A program made the translations under genes and the position numbers. This document shows, piece after piece, positions 17,245-25,596 of a stretch of DNA of 64,000 nt. Under the pieces are notes generated by a model that was given only the letters and a program-made list of their open reading frames with translations, ran no database searches and was not told where the DNA came from. Origin of the DNA: Acetobacterium tundrae (GTDB taxonomy: Bacteria; Bacillota; Clostridia; Eubacteriales; Eubacteriaceae); assembly GCF_008086615.1 (NCBI RefSeq), contig NZ_RXYB01000007.1, positions 91,938-155,937 on the forward strand. The letters are read 5' to 3'. Each line of letters starts with the position of its first letter. The stretch's first letter is position 1.

Positions 17245-19584
17245 TCACTCCTTGCTATCACCTGATTTTTTGCATCGCTTAATTTCGCGCCAAACTTTTT
17301 CCGGGGTTGCCGGAATACTTAATTCCTGCGGATATCTCCCCAGCGAGCACAAGGCATCAACGATTGCCAAAAATACTGCTTCGCCATAAACAAAAGGTGG
17401 TTCACCAATTGCTTTCGAGCGTTTAATTCCCACTTCATTAAAACTGCCCGCCAACAGCTCGATGTGCAGTTCCTCCGGGATATCGCCGATGGTTGGGATT
17501 TTATAGGTCGCCGGGGAGCTACTAAGCAGTTTTCCGCTTGCATTATAGACCAGTTCTTCGGTAGTAACCCAGCCGATCCCCTGGGCAAAAGCGCCTTCAA
17601 TCTGCCCCACATCAACCATCGGATTAATACTGCTGCCGCAATCATGAATAATATGTGAACTATCTAAAGTTATCTGTCCGGTTAATAAATCCACTGTCAC
17701 CTCACTGACTGCCGCCCCGAAGGCGTAATACAGGAACGGATTTCCTTGACCTGTATCGCGATCGAAATAAATTCCCGGCGAGGCGTAAAATCCATGGGCC
17801 GATAAATCAACACGTTCAAAATAAGCCGTTCTCACCAAGTCTTTAAAGGTAGTCAGGGGGAATTCATAATCAGTTTTTCCCGCTGTTACCAGGTAGATAA
17901 AGCCATTTTCAAATACCACATCGGGTTTTGCAAATAATTTAAACACCAACGCTCTTAGTCGCTTCATAATCGCTAATGACGCATTCTCTACCGCCTGGCC
18001 GTTTAGATCACAGCTCGACGATGCTGCGGTGGGTGAGGTATTCGCAACTCGTTTGGTATTATTGCTTTCAATTCGGATCTTCGTTAATGGTACTCCAAAA
18101 TTGGTGGCGGCAATCTGGGCAATTTTGGTATTAACCTCCTGCCCCATCTCAACCGCTCCATGGGTTATCGAAATAGATCCGTCCAGATAAACGTGGATAA
18201 GCGCACTGCCCTGATTCAAATGCTCGGCGGTAAAGGAAATTCCAAATTTAACCGGGGTCATCCCCAGGCCTTTTTTACAATATTTATTGGTGTCGTTAAA
18301 GGCGGCAATCCGCTTCTTGCGCTCATCCCATTGGCTGTCTTTTCTTAATTTATCAAAAACCTTCCCCACATGCTCGGCATCCAATATTGCTTCCCCATAA
18401 GGTGCCTGATCGCCTTTTCGATAGCTGTTTTTCATTTTAATATCATAGGGGTCGAGACCTAATGTAAAGGCCATTTTCTGGATGACACTTTCAATCACAA
18501 AAATTCCCTGAGGACCGCCAAACCCCCTAAATGCTGTGGCTGGATGCAAATTAGTTTTGCAGGGTCTGCCGATAATGCGGATATTTTCGATCTGATAACA
18601 GTTCTCGGCATGAAGCATCGCCCGCTCCAACACTGAGGTACTGACATCGGCAACCGCCCCGCAGTTGGAATTGAGTTCCACCGAATAGGCGAGGATCTTA
18701 CCCGCTTCGTCAAACGCCACCCGGTAATAACTTTCAAAGGCATGTCGTTTACCGGTGCATAGCATATCCTCATCTCTAGTCAAACAAAGCTCGGTTGGTC
18801 GTCCGGTGTGAAAAACTGCCAGCGCCGCTAAACAGGCCCAAACCGTTGCCTGGGATTCCTTGCCGCCAAAACCGCCGCCCAGCCTTTTAATATCGACCGT
18901 AATCTGGTGCTGGCCGACGCCCAGTACATTGGCAACCATCCGCTGAATTTCATTAGGATTCTGCGATGACGAATAGATTGTCATCCCGCCGTTATCTTCA
19001 GGTACTGCCAAGACACATTGAGTCTCCAGATAAAAATGCTCCTGTCCCTCATTTCGGATTACGCCTTCCAGATAATTGGAACAGTCGGCAAAAACATTTT
19101 CCACATCGCCCCGCTCAATTTTTCGAACCGGTCCGACAAACTGATTTTTTGCCAAAGCGTCTTTTATTGTTAGTTCTGGGATCTCTTCTTCCAGTTGTAA
19201 TTCGATTTGACACAGTGCCGCTTCTGCTTGTTCGATGCTTTCTGCCACCACAATCGCTAGTGGTTCACCGATGAACTGCACATGGTCTTGTGCCAGACAA
19301 ACTTCATCCTGAATAATCCCGCCAATCTGGTTCTCTCCGGGAATATCCGTGGCCGTCAAAACGGCCACAACACCGGGCAAGGTTTTCGCCTTCTCGGTGT
19401 TAATTGCAATGATTTTTCCCCTGGCCAGAGGACTTGGTAGGATTTTTACATATAAAAGGTTCCGGGGCTTGGGTAAATCATCAATAAATTGAGAACGCCC
19501 GGTGACATGATCACGTCCGCTTAAATGCCAAGGCGACGTACCCACCTGACCCCACGGGGAACTGCTTTTTTCTTTATTTTTCAT
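17245..19584 (-). CDS. Xanthine dehydrogenase-type molybdenum-binding subunit
   Basis: 779 residues of the XdhA/aldehyde oxidase large-subunit family. The aldehyde oxidase a/b hammerhead domain covers residues 20-130 (GRSQFIDDLPKPRNLLYVKIL). The Mo cofactor domain has GGFGGKESQ, the FRGFGGPQG motif, VEMGQEVNTKIAQ and near the C-terminus KAIGEPPF with the catalytic glutamate. It would hydroxylate purines or related N-heterocycles in the cytoplasm, passing electrons to the FeS/FAD subunit encoded just upstream with an 11-nt overlap. The exact substrate cannot be fixed. No cofactor maturation gene is adjacent. Confidence 0.9.
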   Translation of the reverse strand: MKNKEKSSSPWGQVGTSPWHLSGRDHVTGRSQFIDDLPKPRNLLYVKILPSPLARGKIIAINTEKAKTLPGVVAVLTATDIPGENQIGGIIQDEVCLAQDHVQFIGEPLAIVVAESIEQAEAALCQIELQLEEEIPELTIKDALAKNQFVGPVRKIERGDVENVFADCSNYLEGVIRNEGQEHFYLETQCVLAVPEDNGGMTIYSSSQNPNEIQRMVANVLGVGQHQITVDIKRLGGGFGGKESQATVWACLAALAVFHTGRPTELCLTRDEDMLCTGKRHAFESYYRVAFDEAGKILAYSVELNSNCGAVADVSTSVLERAMLHAENCYQIENIRIIGRPCKTNLHPATAFRGFGGPQGIFVIESVIQKMAFTLGLDPYDIKMKNSYRKGDQAPYGEAILDAEHVGKVFDKLRKDSQWDERKKRIAAFNDTNKYCKKGLGMTPVKFGISFTAEHLNQGSALIHVYLDGSISITHGAVEMGQEVNTKIAQIAATNFGVPLTKIRIESNNTKRVANTSPTAASSSCDLNGQAVENASLAIMKRLRALVFKLFAKPDVVFENGFIYLVTAGKTDYEFPLTTFKDLVRTAYFERVDLSAHGFYASPGIYFDRDTGQGNPFLYYAFGAAVSEVTVDLLTGQITLDSSHIIHDCGSSINPMVDVGQIEGAFAQGIGWVTTEELVYNASGKLLSSSPATYKIPTIGDIPEELHIELLAGSFNEVGIKRSKAIGEPPFVYGEAVFLAIVDALCSLGRYPQELSIPATPEKVWREIKRCKKSGDSKE

Positions 19585-21142
19585 AAAGCGTTGCCTCCTG
19601 ACTCTTTTGATAGGCCAGATAATGTTTCATTAGTAGATTTTGCATCATTGCCTGGCGATATTCGGCACTGCTTCTGACATCTCCAATCGGAGTTGCTTCG
19701 GTGCTGATAACCTCAAACGCCCCTAAAAAAGTTACTTCTTTCATTTCTTTGCCTTCCAGATGACGAGAAGTCTTCGGCATGTAAAGGGTCGTTTCCCCAA
19801 CGCCGCCACAGGCGATATGGGCTTTTATAATAATCCCCTTTTCCACCTTTAGGGCAATTGCTGAATTGACGGCAGAAATGTCCACTTCTTTTCTTTTGCT
19901 TACTTTTTCAAAATTAATAAAGTCACCGTCACCTAAAGGAATGGTGATGAAACTAATCCACTCTGTCTCTTTATTTTCAGTCTTTTTATAGCCATGGAAA
20001 AAGTCTCTAAGGGCAACGTTTCGCTCACCCTCCAGCCCTTTTAAGGTAATCCGGGCCTCCACAACCATCAGTAGTGGCACGGTATCAGCAACCGGTGAAG
20101 CATTAACAATATTTCCAGCCACCGTCGCTGAAGAACGCACTTGCTCGGAACACATCTTTTGTACCACCGCAGCAAATTCCGGAAATACACTTGTCGTCTC
20201 ATCGATGATGCGCGAAAGTGACACGCCGCCGCCAATAATGAGTATTTTTGCTTCTTGCTCATTATTCGCAAAGGTGCTTATCTTAGTACGGTTATTATTG
20301 CGATCTCGATTTTCGTGATTTTTGGTTTCAAGAGTATTATTTTCTGCGATATCCTTACCATTATAATAACAAATCATCTGCAGGGTAGCGATTCTGCTTA
20401 AATCCAGCAATAATCGATAGTGCTGATTCCTTTTTTTGATCCCCACCACCACATCACTGCCACCGTTAAGATAACAAAAGTTTTTTTCTTTTATCAATTC
20501 TTGATGACTGTCTAAAAACGCTTCCAGGTGCTCCTCCGAAACTGGCGAATAATAAGCATTGTTGCCGTCATCGATAAAGATATCCTCAGAATCAAAAGAA
20601 AGCTGCTTTGCTTCTGTTTCCGCTAAATAGCCGAGTCTGATATTTTCGGCAGCGATTGAAAGTTCCGCCAGATAGTCCGGCACTTTGCGAATCGAAGCAT
20701 AACCGGTGCAGCGGCAAAGATTTCCTTCTAAATAACGCTGAAATTCCGCCTTGGTCGGATTGCTTTTTTCCAGATAAAGCGCCAGAATGGAAAGACTGAC
20801 TCCCGGGGTACAAAAGCCGCATTGGGTTGCGTGGGCATTGAGGATCGCCTCTTGAATTGGATGAAGTTTATCATTTTCGGCCATCCCCTCGATTGTTATT
20901 AAGTGTCTTCCTTCTAGTTTAGCGGCTAGATATAAACACCCGGCGACAGCTTTATAATGAATTTTGCCGGCTCTAACCTCGCCGATTACTACCGTACAGG
21001 CACCGCAGTCGCCTTCCCCACAACCTTCCTTGATGCCGTTTAGCTCAAAATTATTACGAAGTAATTCAAGTACCGTAGTTTCGGCTTTTATCTCGATTTC
21101 TTTTAGCTTTCCATTTAGAAAGAAGTGAATTATCTTCTTCAT
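19574..21142 (-). CDS. Xanthine dehydrogenase-type small subunit, [2Fe-2S] plus FAD domains fused
   Basis: Residues 1-80 are a plant-type [2Fe-2S] ferredoxin domain (GCGEGDCGACTV). Residues 80-160 form the second [2Fe-2S] domain (CGFCTPG and NLCRCTGY). Residues from about 205 form a CO dehydrogenase-like FAD domain (VRSSATVAGNIVNASPVAD) and its C-terminal part. This fusion transfers electrons from the Mo site to FAD and NAD+. A longer in-frame start exists, but the ATG at 21142 has AAAGGA 12 nt upstream, the same spacing as in the related selO leader, and starts exactly at the ferredoxin fold. An insertion of about 20 N/K/E-rich residues (near 285-310) is unusual. Confidence 0.9.
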   Translation of the reverse strand: MKKIIHFFLNGKLKEIEIKAETTVLELLRNNFELNGIKEGCGEGDCGACTVVIGEVRAGKIHYKAVAGCLYLAAKLEGRHLITIEGMAENDKLHPIQEAILNAHATQCGFCTPGVSLSILALYLEKSNPTKAEFQRYLEGNLCRCTGYASIRKVPDYLAELSIAAENIRLGYLAETEAKQLSFDSEDIFIDDGNNAYYSPVSEEHLEAFLDSHQELIKEKNFCYLNGGSDVVVGIKKRNQHYRLLLDLSRIATLQMICYYNGKDIAENNTLETKNHENRDRNNNRTKISTFANNEQEAKILIIGGGVSLSRIIDETTSVFPEFAAVVQKMCSEQVRSSATVAGNIVNASPVADTVPLLMVVEARITLKGLEGERNVALRDFFHGYKKTENKETEWISFITIPLGDGDFINFEKVSKRKEVDISAVNSAIALKVEKGIIIKAHIACGGVGETTLYMPKTSRHLEGKEMKEVTFLGAFEVISTEATPIGDVRSSAEYRQAMMQNLLMKHYLAYQKSQEATLYEK

Positions 21143-21258
21143 ATTTGCACCCAATCCTTTCGTTCCGTTCAAGACCCCAAATGGCCTGAAACACCTGCTC
21201 GTTCCGCTTTCATCGCCTGACATTTTTATCAGTATATCACATTTTCAAATCATGACAA
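21143..21258 (-). promoter_or_regulatory. Promoter and about 90-nt leader of the xdh operon, shared with selO
   Basis: TTGTCA and TATACT (spacer 16) on the minus strand give a promoter at 21258-21231. The following leader contains GTTTCAGG, TTGGGG, CTTGA, AACGAAAGGA and an AAAGGA-N12-ATG start. The same blocks in the same order precede selO at 33361-33479. GTTTC can pair with GGAAC and the inner AGGCC with GGTCT, giving a bulged hairpin just before the ribosome site. Confidence 0.65.
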
Positions 21259-21306
21259 TAAAAACCTCTCATTGTCATTCGCTTCGACATTCTAAAAATG
21301 CTCGAC

Positions 21307-21336
21307 AGTTGCACAGCTGTTCAACTATACTATAAT
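21307..21336 (+). promoter_or_regulatory. Promoter with overlapping near-palindrome, plus strand
   Basis: TTGCAC (21309-21314) and TATAAT (21331-21336) are 16 nt apart. A 20-bp near-palindrome of the form AGTTG-N10-CAACT (two mismatches) covers 21307-21326, including the -35 box, as a repressor site would. It faces the oxidoreductase gene 170 nt downstream. Confidence 0.5.
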
Positions 21337-21505
21337 TACAATTGAACCGCTACGCAACTGTTTACAAATCTATATTAAAAAAAGGTTAAAATTTTAGTTT
21401 TTATTCAATATCTTAGATTGAAAATAAAACCTCAGACCACGATCTCTTCGCATTTATAAAATGGTACTAATTCGAATTTTTTATTGACGAAAGGAATTGA
21501 AAAAG

Positions 21506-22489
21506 ATGAACGATCAAAAAGGATATAATTGGGCGGTCTTAGGATGTGGCGTAATCGCCAATCAATTAGCCGAAGCAATGAAAAAACATGGTCGAAATTT
21601 GTATGCCGTAGGTAATAGAACCTATGAAAAAGCATTGCACTTTGCAAAGAAATATGATGTGAAAATAGCTTATGACAACTACCAAGAGATATTTAGCGAT
21701 GACAACGTTGATATTATTTACATCACGACACCGCATAATACTCATATTCAATTTTTAAAAGAAGCCTTATCCAGCGGAAAACATGTTCTTTGTGAAAAAT
21801 CAATTACCTTAAACAGCCAGGAATTAGACGAAGCCATCACCTTGGCAAATGATAAGCATCTGATCCTTGCCGAAGCGATGACCTTATATCATATGCCTTT
21901 GTATAAAAAACTCGATGATCTTATCAAAAGAGGACGTATCGGTGATGTTAATCTCATTACCATGAATTTTGGCAGTTATAAAGATTACAATATGAATAAT
22001 CGCTTTTTCAACCGTCATTTAGCCGGCGGTGCAATGCTGGATATCGGAATCTATGCACTTTCCTTTGCCCGCTGGTTCTTAAAATCCAAGCCGGAACAAA
22101 TCGTCAGTCAAGTGAAGTATGCTCCGACAAAAGTAGATGAACAAGCCACTGTTTTGTTGATGAACAACCAGGAACAAATGGTGACGATCGCACTTTCATT
22201 GCATTCCAAACAGCCCAAGCGTGGGATGATCTCCTGTGATAAAGGCTATATTGAAGTAATGGAATACCCCCGAGCCATGGAGGCTATTGTGACCTATAAT
22301 GACCGCGCTGAGAAAGAAATTATTCAGCTGGGAAATCTCTCGGATGCCCTGTGGTATGAAGTTGAAGATATGGAGAATGCCGTTTCTGGGAAGGAAAATC
22401 AGATGCATCTGGATTATACCAAAGACGTGATGGATTTGATGACTGAGATAAGAAAAGCATGGGGCATGCGATATCCTGAGGAAGAATAA
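21506..22489 (+). CDS. Gfo/Idh/MocA family NAD(P)-dependent oxidoreductase
   Basis: WAVLGCGVIANQLAEAMK is the Rossmann dinucleotide motif. DIIYITTPHNTHIQF and HVLCEKSITLNSQE carry the family's conserved EK(S/P) catalytic lysine motif. GGAMLDIGIYALSFARW is the substrate-domain motif near residue 175. The closest type is the dihydrodiol dehydrogenase/sugar oxidoreductase branch; the substrate is unknown. ATG at 21506 with AAAGGA 10 nt upstream is preferred to an in-frame TTG. The gene is followed by a strong terminator. Confidence 0.88.
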   Translation: MNDQKGYNWAVLGCGVIANQLAEAMKKHGRNLYAVGNRTYEKALHFAKKYDVKIAYDNYQEIFSDDNVDIIYITTPHNTHIQFLKEALSSGKHVLCEKSITLNSQELDEAITLANDKHLILAEAMTLYHMPLYKKLDDLIKRGRIGDVNLITMNFGSYKDYNMNNRFFNRHLAGGAMLDIGIYALSFARWFLKSKPEQIVSQVKYAPTKVDEQATVLLMNNQEQMVTIALSLHSKQPKRGMISCDKGYIEVMEYPRAMEAIVTYNDRAEKEIIQLGNLSDALWYEVEDMENAVSGKENQMHLDYTKDVMDLMTEIRKAWGMRYPEEE

Positions 22490-22497
22490 TTCAATTT

Positions 22498-22544
22498 GGC
22501 GCAATATTTATAGCTCACTATTTTAATTTGCGCCATTTTTTTTT
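22498..22544 (+). terminator. Rho-independent terminator of the oxidoreductase gene
   Basis: GGCGCAA (22498-22504) and TTGCGCC (22528-22534) pair perfectly and are followed by A then nine T residues. It overlaps the end of the methyltransferase fragment on the other strand. Confidence 0.85.
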
Positions 22545-22660
22545 AATACTTCAACGGTCATGATCGCCGCTTCACTGGGGTCTGTTCCAAACATCTGCGG
22601 TTTATTACTGAACGTATCTTCCCAATGGGCATGCTGTTTGTTTAAATTTTCTTTTTTCAT
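22523..22660 (-). pseudogene. N-terminal fragment of a class I SAM methyltransferase
   Basis: ATG at 22660 with GGAAAGG upstream encodes MKKENLNKQHAHWEDTFS then NKPQMFGTDPSEAAIMTVEV and stops after 45 residues, exactly where the glycine-rich SAM loop would begin in this family. The ribosome site is preserved but the catalytic domain has gone. Its 3' end coincides with the terminator of the neighbouring gene. Confidence 0.65.
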
Positions 22661-22920
22661 ATCAATTTCCTTTCCAGTTAATTAGGACTTGGAGACGTCT
22701 TGTTTGTAATGTTCATTGCCTCACTTAATACTTGCTCCACCATCATCTTACCCAATCCCAGCACCTGACTGAATTAACGGATACTGCCCCCGGTTAATGG
22801 AAGCTCGCAAGAGATTCCATATCCAATTTCAACTTATCGAGCCGTTAAATAAATTTAATAAGAGTATCTAGCCAGAAATCAGTTTGGGCGAATAAGAACG
22901 CTCAAGATTGAGTAAGATGA
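22661..22920. other. Non-coding stretch with coding debris
   Basis: No intact gene. On the minus strand a short reading frame gives QVLGLGKMMVEQVLSEAMNI before a stop at about 22680, which looks like a protein tail but cannot be assigned. Surrounding frames are full of stops. Confidence 0.4.
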
Positions 22921-23286
22921 TTAATTTGCTAAATCACCAAGAGTGATACCAATAATCTGATCATAAAATACTGCCAATTCCTTGAATTTAGCTTCTAGAC
23001 CATTATTTGTAATTATTACATCTTTTAAAACGATCACGCCATCATTCCCATCCAAAGGTTTGTTTTCAATTTTGTTAATTTCTCGATAATGATTGATGAA
23101 TCCATCCACCATACTACATAGTGGCGAATTTGCAAGGTCTTTTTTGATTCCTTTTAAGTCATCGAGACTGCCGGTAATTATACCAATCGAGGTGATTAAA
23201 ACAATCGCGTTTGATTTTAAAGTTTCAGTTTTTGTTGATACTGCAATACTACATACAATATGCTTTTTTAAACTTTGTAATGCCAT
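22921..23286 (-). CDS. Hypothetical protein, 121 residues
   Basis: An open frame with AGGAG 8 nt before the ATG at 23286. The N-terminal half is rich in beta-forming residues (IVCSIAVSTKTETLKS, AIVLITSIGIITGSLDDL), and the C-terminal half is mixed, ending GITLGDLAN. There is no signal peptide or membrane segment of full length and no family is recognised. It is one of the few ORFs with a good ribosome site in this decayed region, so it may be functional. Confidence 0.5.
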   Translation of the reverse strand: MALQSLKKHIVCSIAVSTKTETLKSNAIVLITSIGIITGSLDDLKGIKKDLANSPLCSMVDGFINHYREINKIENKPLDGNDGVIVLKDVIITNNGLEAKFKELAVFYDQIIGITLGDLAN

Positions 23287-23332
23287 AAAATATTCTCCTA
23301 AAATTCATTTCAGTATTATTATAGTAATGATT

Positions 23333-23530
23333 TTAGTATATGGGGATGACCAAAAAGAAACAAGGGTAAATATAATTTGGCTTTTTTAACGTTTCCTTAA
23401 GCATCCCTGCATAGGTTTCAATACTTTGCGGATTTTCTCTAACATAGTCCATGATCGCATCCAAATCTTTAGCATCGTCAATTAGCGTTCGATGCCGATT
23501 TGAAGGAGATCTATTCTGTAATCCTCCCAT
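23333..23530 (-). pseudogene. Possible gene fragment, 65 codons
   Basis: The frame reads IDDAKDLDAIMDYVRENPQS and then ETYAGMLKETLKK, which looks like genuine protein sequence (amphipathic helices), but the N-terminus and the tail look unrelated and no ribosome site is seen. It may be the middle of a decayed gene. Confidence 0.3.
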
Positions 23531-23558
23531 CCATCAAAAACGCTCTCATCAGATAGTT

Positions 23559-23984
23559 TTAATCACTTCTCATCGTAAAATCAAATTTCTTCGTTGTAAA
23601 AACAGTGTCCTCATCTGATACAAAATAAAGGTTTGTATTTGATCCCAACTCATACCATCGGTTATATTTTTCACCTATTTTTATCAATTCAAAAACAATT
23701 CCATTTGACCGCTTTGCCGCATCAATCCCATCAGCATAACCATTAACAATCATATATAAAGAATTCTCACCTTGATATTGCATGGTTATCATATCCGGGT
23801 TTCCATGTTTTGTATAATCTTTAACGTCTATATTTTCATATATTATTAATTCCTGTTTTTCACTATCATTCGTCATTAATTTCCCATTATAAAAAATATT
23901 TGTGTCATGAAAAATGTCATGCTTTTTTAATAATTCGGCTATTTCTTTTACCATCATTTCATTCGTCTCATAATTTGTCATCAT
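23559..23984 (-). CDS. Hypothetical protein, about 140 residues
   Basis: AAAGGAG precedes tandem ATG codons at 23984 and 23981; the second has the better spacing. The product is soluble and mixed alpha/beta: helix ETNEMMVKEIAELLKKHDIF, then strands (DMITMQYQGENSLYMIVNGY) and RWYELGSNTNLYFVSDED. No family is recognised. The general look (a small single-domain protein with aromatic strands) resembles immunity-type proteins, but this is only an impression. Confidence 0.5.
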   Translation of the reverse strand: MMTNYETNEMMVKEIAELLKKHDIFHDTNIFYNGKLMTNDSEKQELIIYENIDVKDYTKHGNPDMITMQYQGENSLYMIVNGYADGIDAAKRSNGIVFELIKIGEKYNRWYELGSNTNLYFVSDEDTVFTTKKFDFTMRSD

Positions 23985-24169
23985 TTATCTCCTTTTGCAT
24001 CGTTTAATATTGCAACTCGTGATTATAATCTCCCTTTTCGTCCTTTTATCATATATATCGGTAATTTACCATCAATCACTTCATTTGTCCATAAAATTGT
24101 CATTTTTCCTTTTAGTATACAATCGGTTGATACTGGAATAAAAATAGTACCAATCGAAAGCTCCAATTT

Positions 24170-24416
24170 TTTACATTTCCCTCTTCACCCCTTATACTCA
24201 AGATATGTCCATTTATAGGTATTTAAAAATGTTATCCAGATGTAATAATACATTGATGATCGAGAGGTAAAAACCATGGTTCGAATTTGGGGAAAACTTA
24301 TGAAAAGCAATAAATTTCGAGAAGAAAAAGTTGTCGAATTTGATAACAAATCCTTGAATATGAATGATAACATCGAGGCTGCTTTAGCGACCATCTGCAG
24401 GGAACCTATGGTGTAA
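24170..24416 (+). pseudogene. Truncated copy of the small gene at 38190, with its upstream region
   Basis: From 24170 to 24401 the sequence matches 38082-38313 at most positions, including the upstream region, GAGAGG ribosome site and ATG (24276). After GCGACCATCTGC the match ends abruptly and the frame reaches TAA at 24416, leaving 46 of 93 residues. The break point joins directly to an AraC fragment. Confidence 0.8.
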
Positions 24417-24607
24417 CTCCAAGCGAATACCGAAAAAAGCTTAAGCCTGTCGTTCTTCGTACAAAAATAAATCCTTTCGATCGCTACTTTTTTAGATTTG
24501 GAGAGATTGGTATGATGAAATCTACAGATGATGTTGTAACGAATCTGATTGAGAGCAAGGAACTCTTATCGATGGAAACCGCGTACTACGCCGATTTGAT
24601 CCTGTGA
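24407..24607 (+). pseudogene. C-terminal fragment of an AraC-family regulator
   Basis: The frame begins YGVTPSEYRKKLKP, the end of an AraC second helix-turn-helix, then continues VVLRTKINPFDRYFF and ends at TGA after 67 codons. It has no start; it is fused at the truncation point of the preceding fragment, so an earlier recombination or deletion joined two unrelated genes. Confidence 0.65.
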
Positions 24608-25020
24608 AAGTATTTCTACACCCCTTTTATCAACTATAACATGCGTTATAAAGGCAAACTTCAAGGTCATTTTTTTGTCGTTGGCATGCTCAAGAAAATC
24701 ACCCCGGGAGATATCCAACTAACCAATCTGGACGGACCTTATATCCTTGACGCGATCCGCTCTGATCCAAAATTCCAGACGACACGAGGCCATTATTATG
24801 AGCACTTCATCATCGATATCCTCGAAGGAAAATCTTTCCGGGCAGGAATATCTTAAAAGTCAGGTTGAAGCGCTCTATCTTGATATCAACGGCTTTTTCA
24901 CCATTGCCAAAATCAAACCGCAACTTCACAATGAGCTGCATAATAAGCAGATTGCACACCAATTAGAAAACTTTAATGGCTGCAAACCGATGGGTGTTAG
25001 CATCGTGATGACCGCATATA
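24608..25020 (+). pseudogene. Frameshifted remnant of an unidentified regulator-like gene
   Basis: The first frame (24641-24840) gives GHFFVVGMLKKITPGDIQLT and HYYEHFIIDILEGKSF; after a shift the next frame gives SQVEALYLDINGFFTIAKIK and ends near 25020. The combination of a D-(I/L)-L-x-G helix and a following FFTIAKIK strand is like the linker of PucR/CdaR-type regulators, but the assignment is weak. The start is lost. Confidence 0.4.
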
Positions 25021-25030
25021 TGCTCATCAG

Positions 25031-25567
25031 CTATCCTAAATTTTCGGCAAAATCACGTACTTTTTTAAGCTCGGGCGCGTTATGCATACTGCCTTTTTCT
25101 GCCATCCCTGGAATTTTGATAATGCCCTTATTTTCCCATTTAAAATATGAACTAATGGCATTTAACTGGGCTTCAGCAGCATTGTATACCTTATCCGCGC
25201 CTGAATTTAACAGCATTGCAATCGAACCGATGCGAAAACCTTTTTTGGCGAAAGCATACATCCGGTCAATAAAGCATTTTGTCTGTGCGGAAACATCAAA
25301 CCAATAGATCGGCGAAGCCAATACCAGCAGATCCGTCTGTTCAAGATCTTTTAAGATGCTGTTCATATCGTCTTTCTGCACACAGACCCCATTATGTGTA
25401 AAACAATATTGACAGGCCTGACAAGGTTTAACCACCAGTTCGCTTAACTTCCTTAGTGTCACCTGATGACCGGCATTTATTGCCTCTTTTGTAAATACAT
25501 CTGCCATAATCTCAGTATTTCCGCCTTTTCGCGGGCTACCCGTAACAACTAAAATATTCATATTCAT
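25031..25567 (-). CDS. NADPH-dependent FMN reductase family flavoprotein
   Basis: MNILVVTGSPRKGGNTEIM is the flavodoxin-like FMN phosphate loop. PCQACQYCFTHNGVCVQKDDM is the cysteine-rich segment of the iron-sulfur flavoprotein-related branch, and ASPIYWFDVSAQTKCFIDRM is the isoalloxazine-contact motif. 178 residues. It lies just downstream of a nitroreductase on the same strand (29 nt), so the two may form a small flavin redox operon for detoxification of quinones or nitro compounds. Substrate unknown. Confidence 0.85.
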   Translation of the reverse strand: MNMNILVVTGSPRKGGNTEIMADVFTKEAINAGHQVTLRKLSELVVKPCQACQYCFTHNGVCVQKDDMNSILKDLEQTDLLVLASPIYWFDVSAQTKCFIDRMYAFAKKGFRIGSIAMLLNSGADKVYNAAEAQLNAISSYFKWENKGIIKIPGMAEKGSMHNAPELKKVRDFAENLG

Positions 25568-25596
25568 TCACCAATTGCCTTTCTGAGCATTATGCT

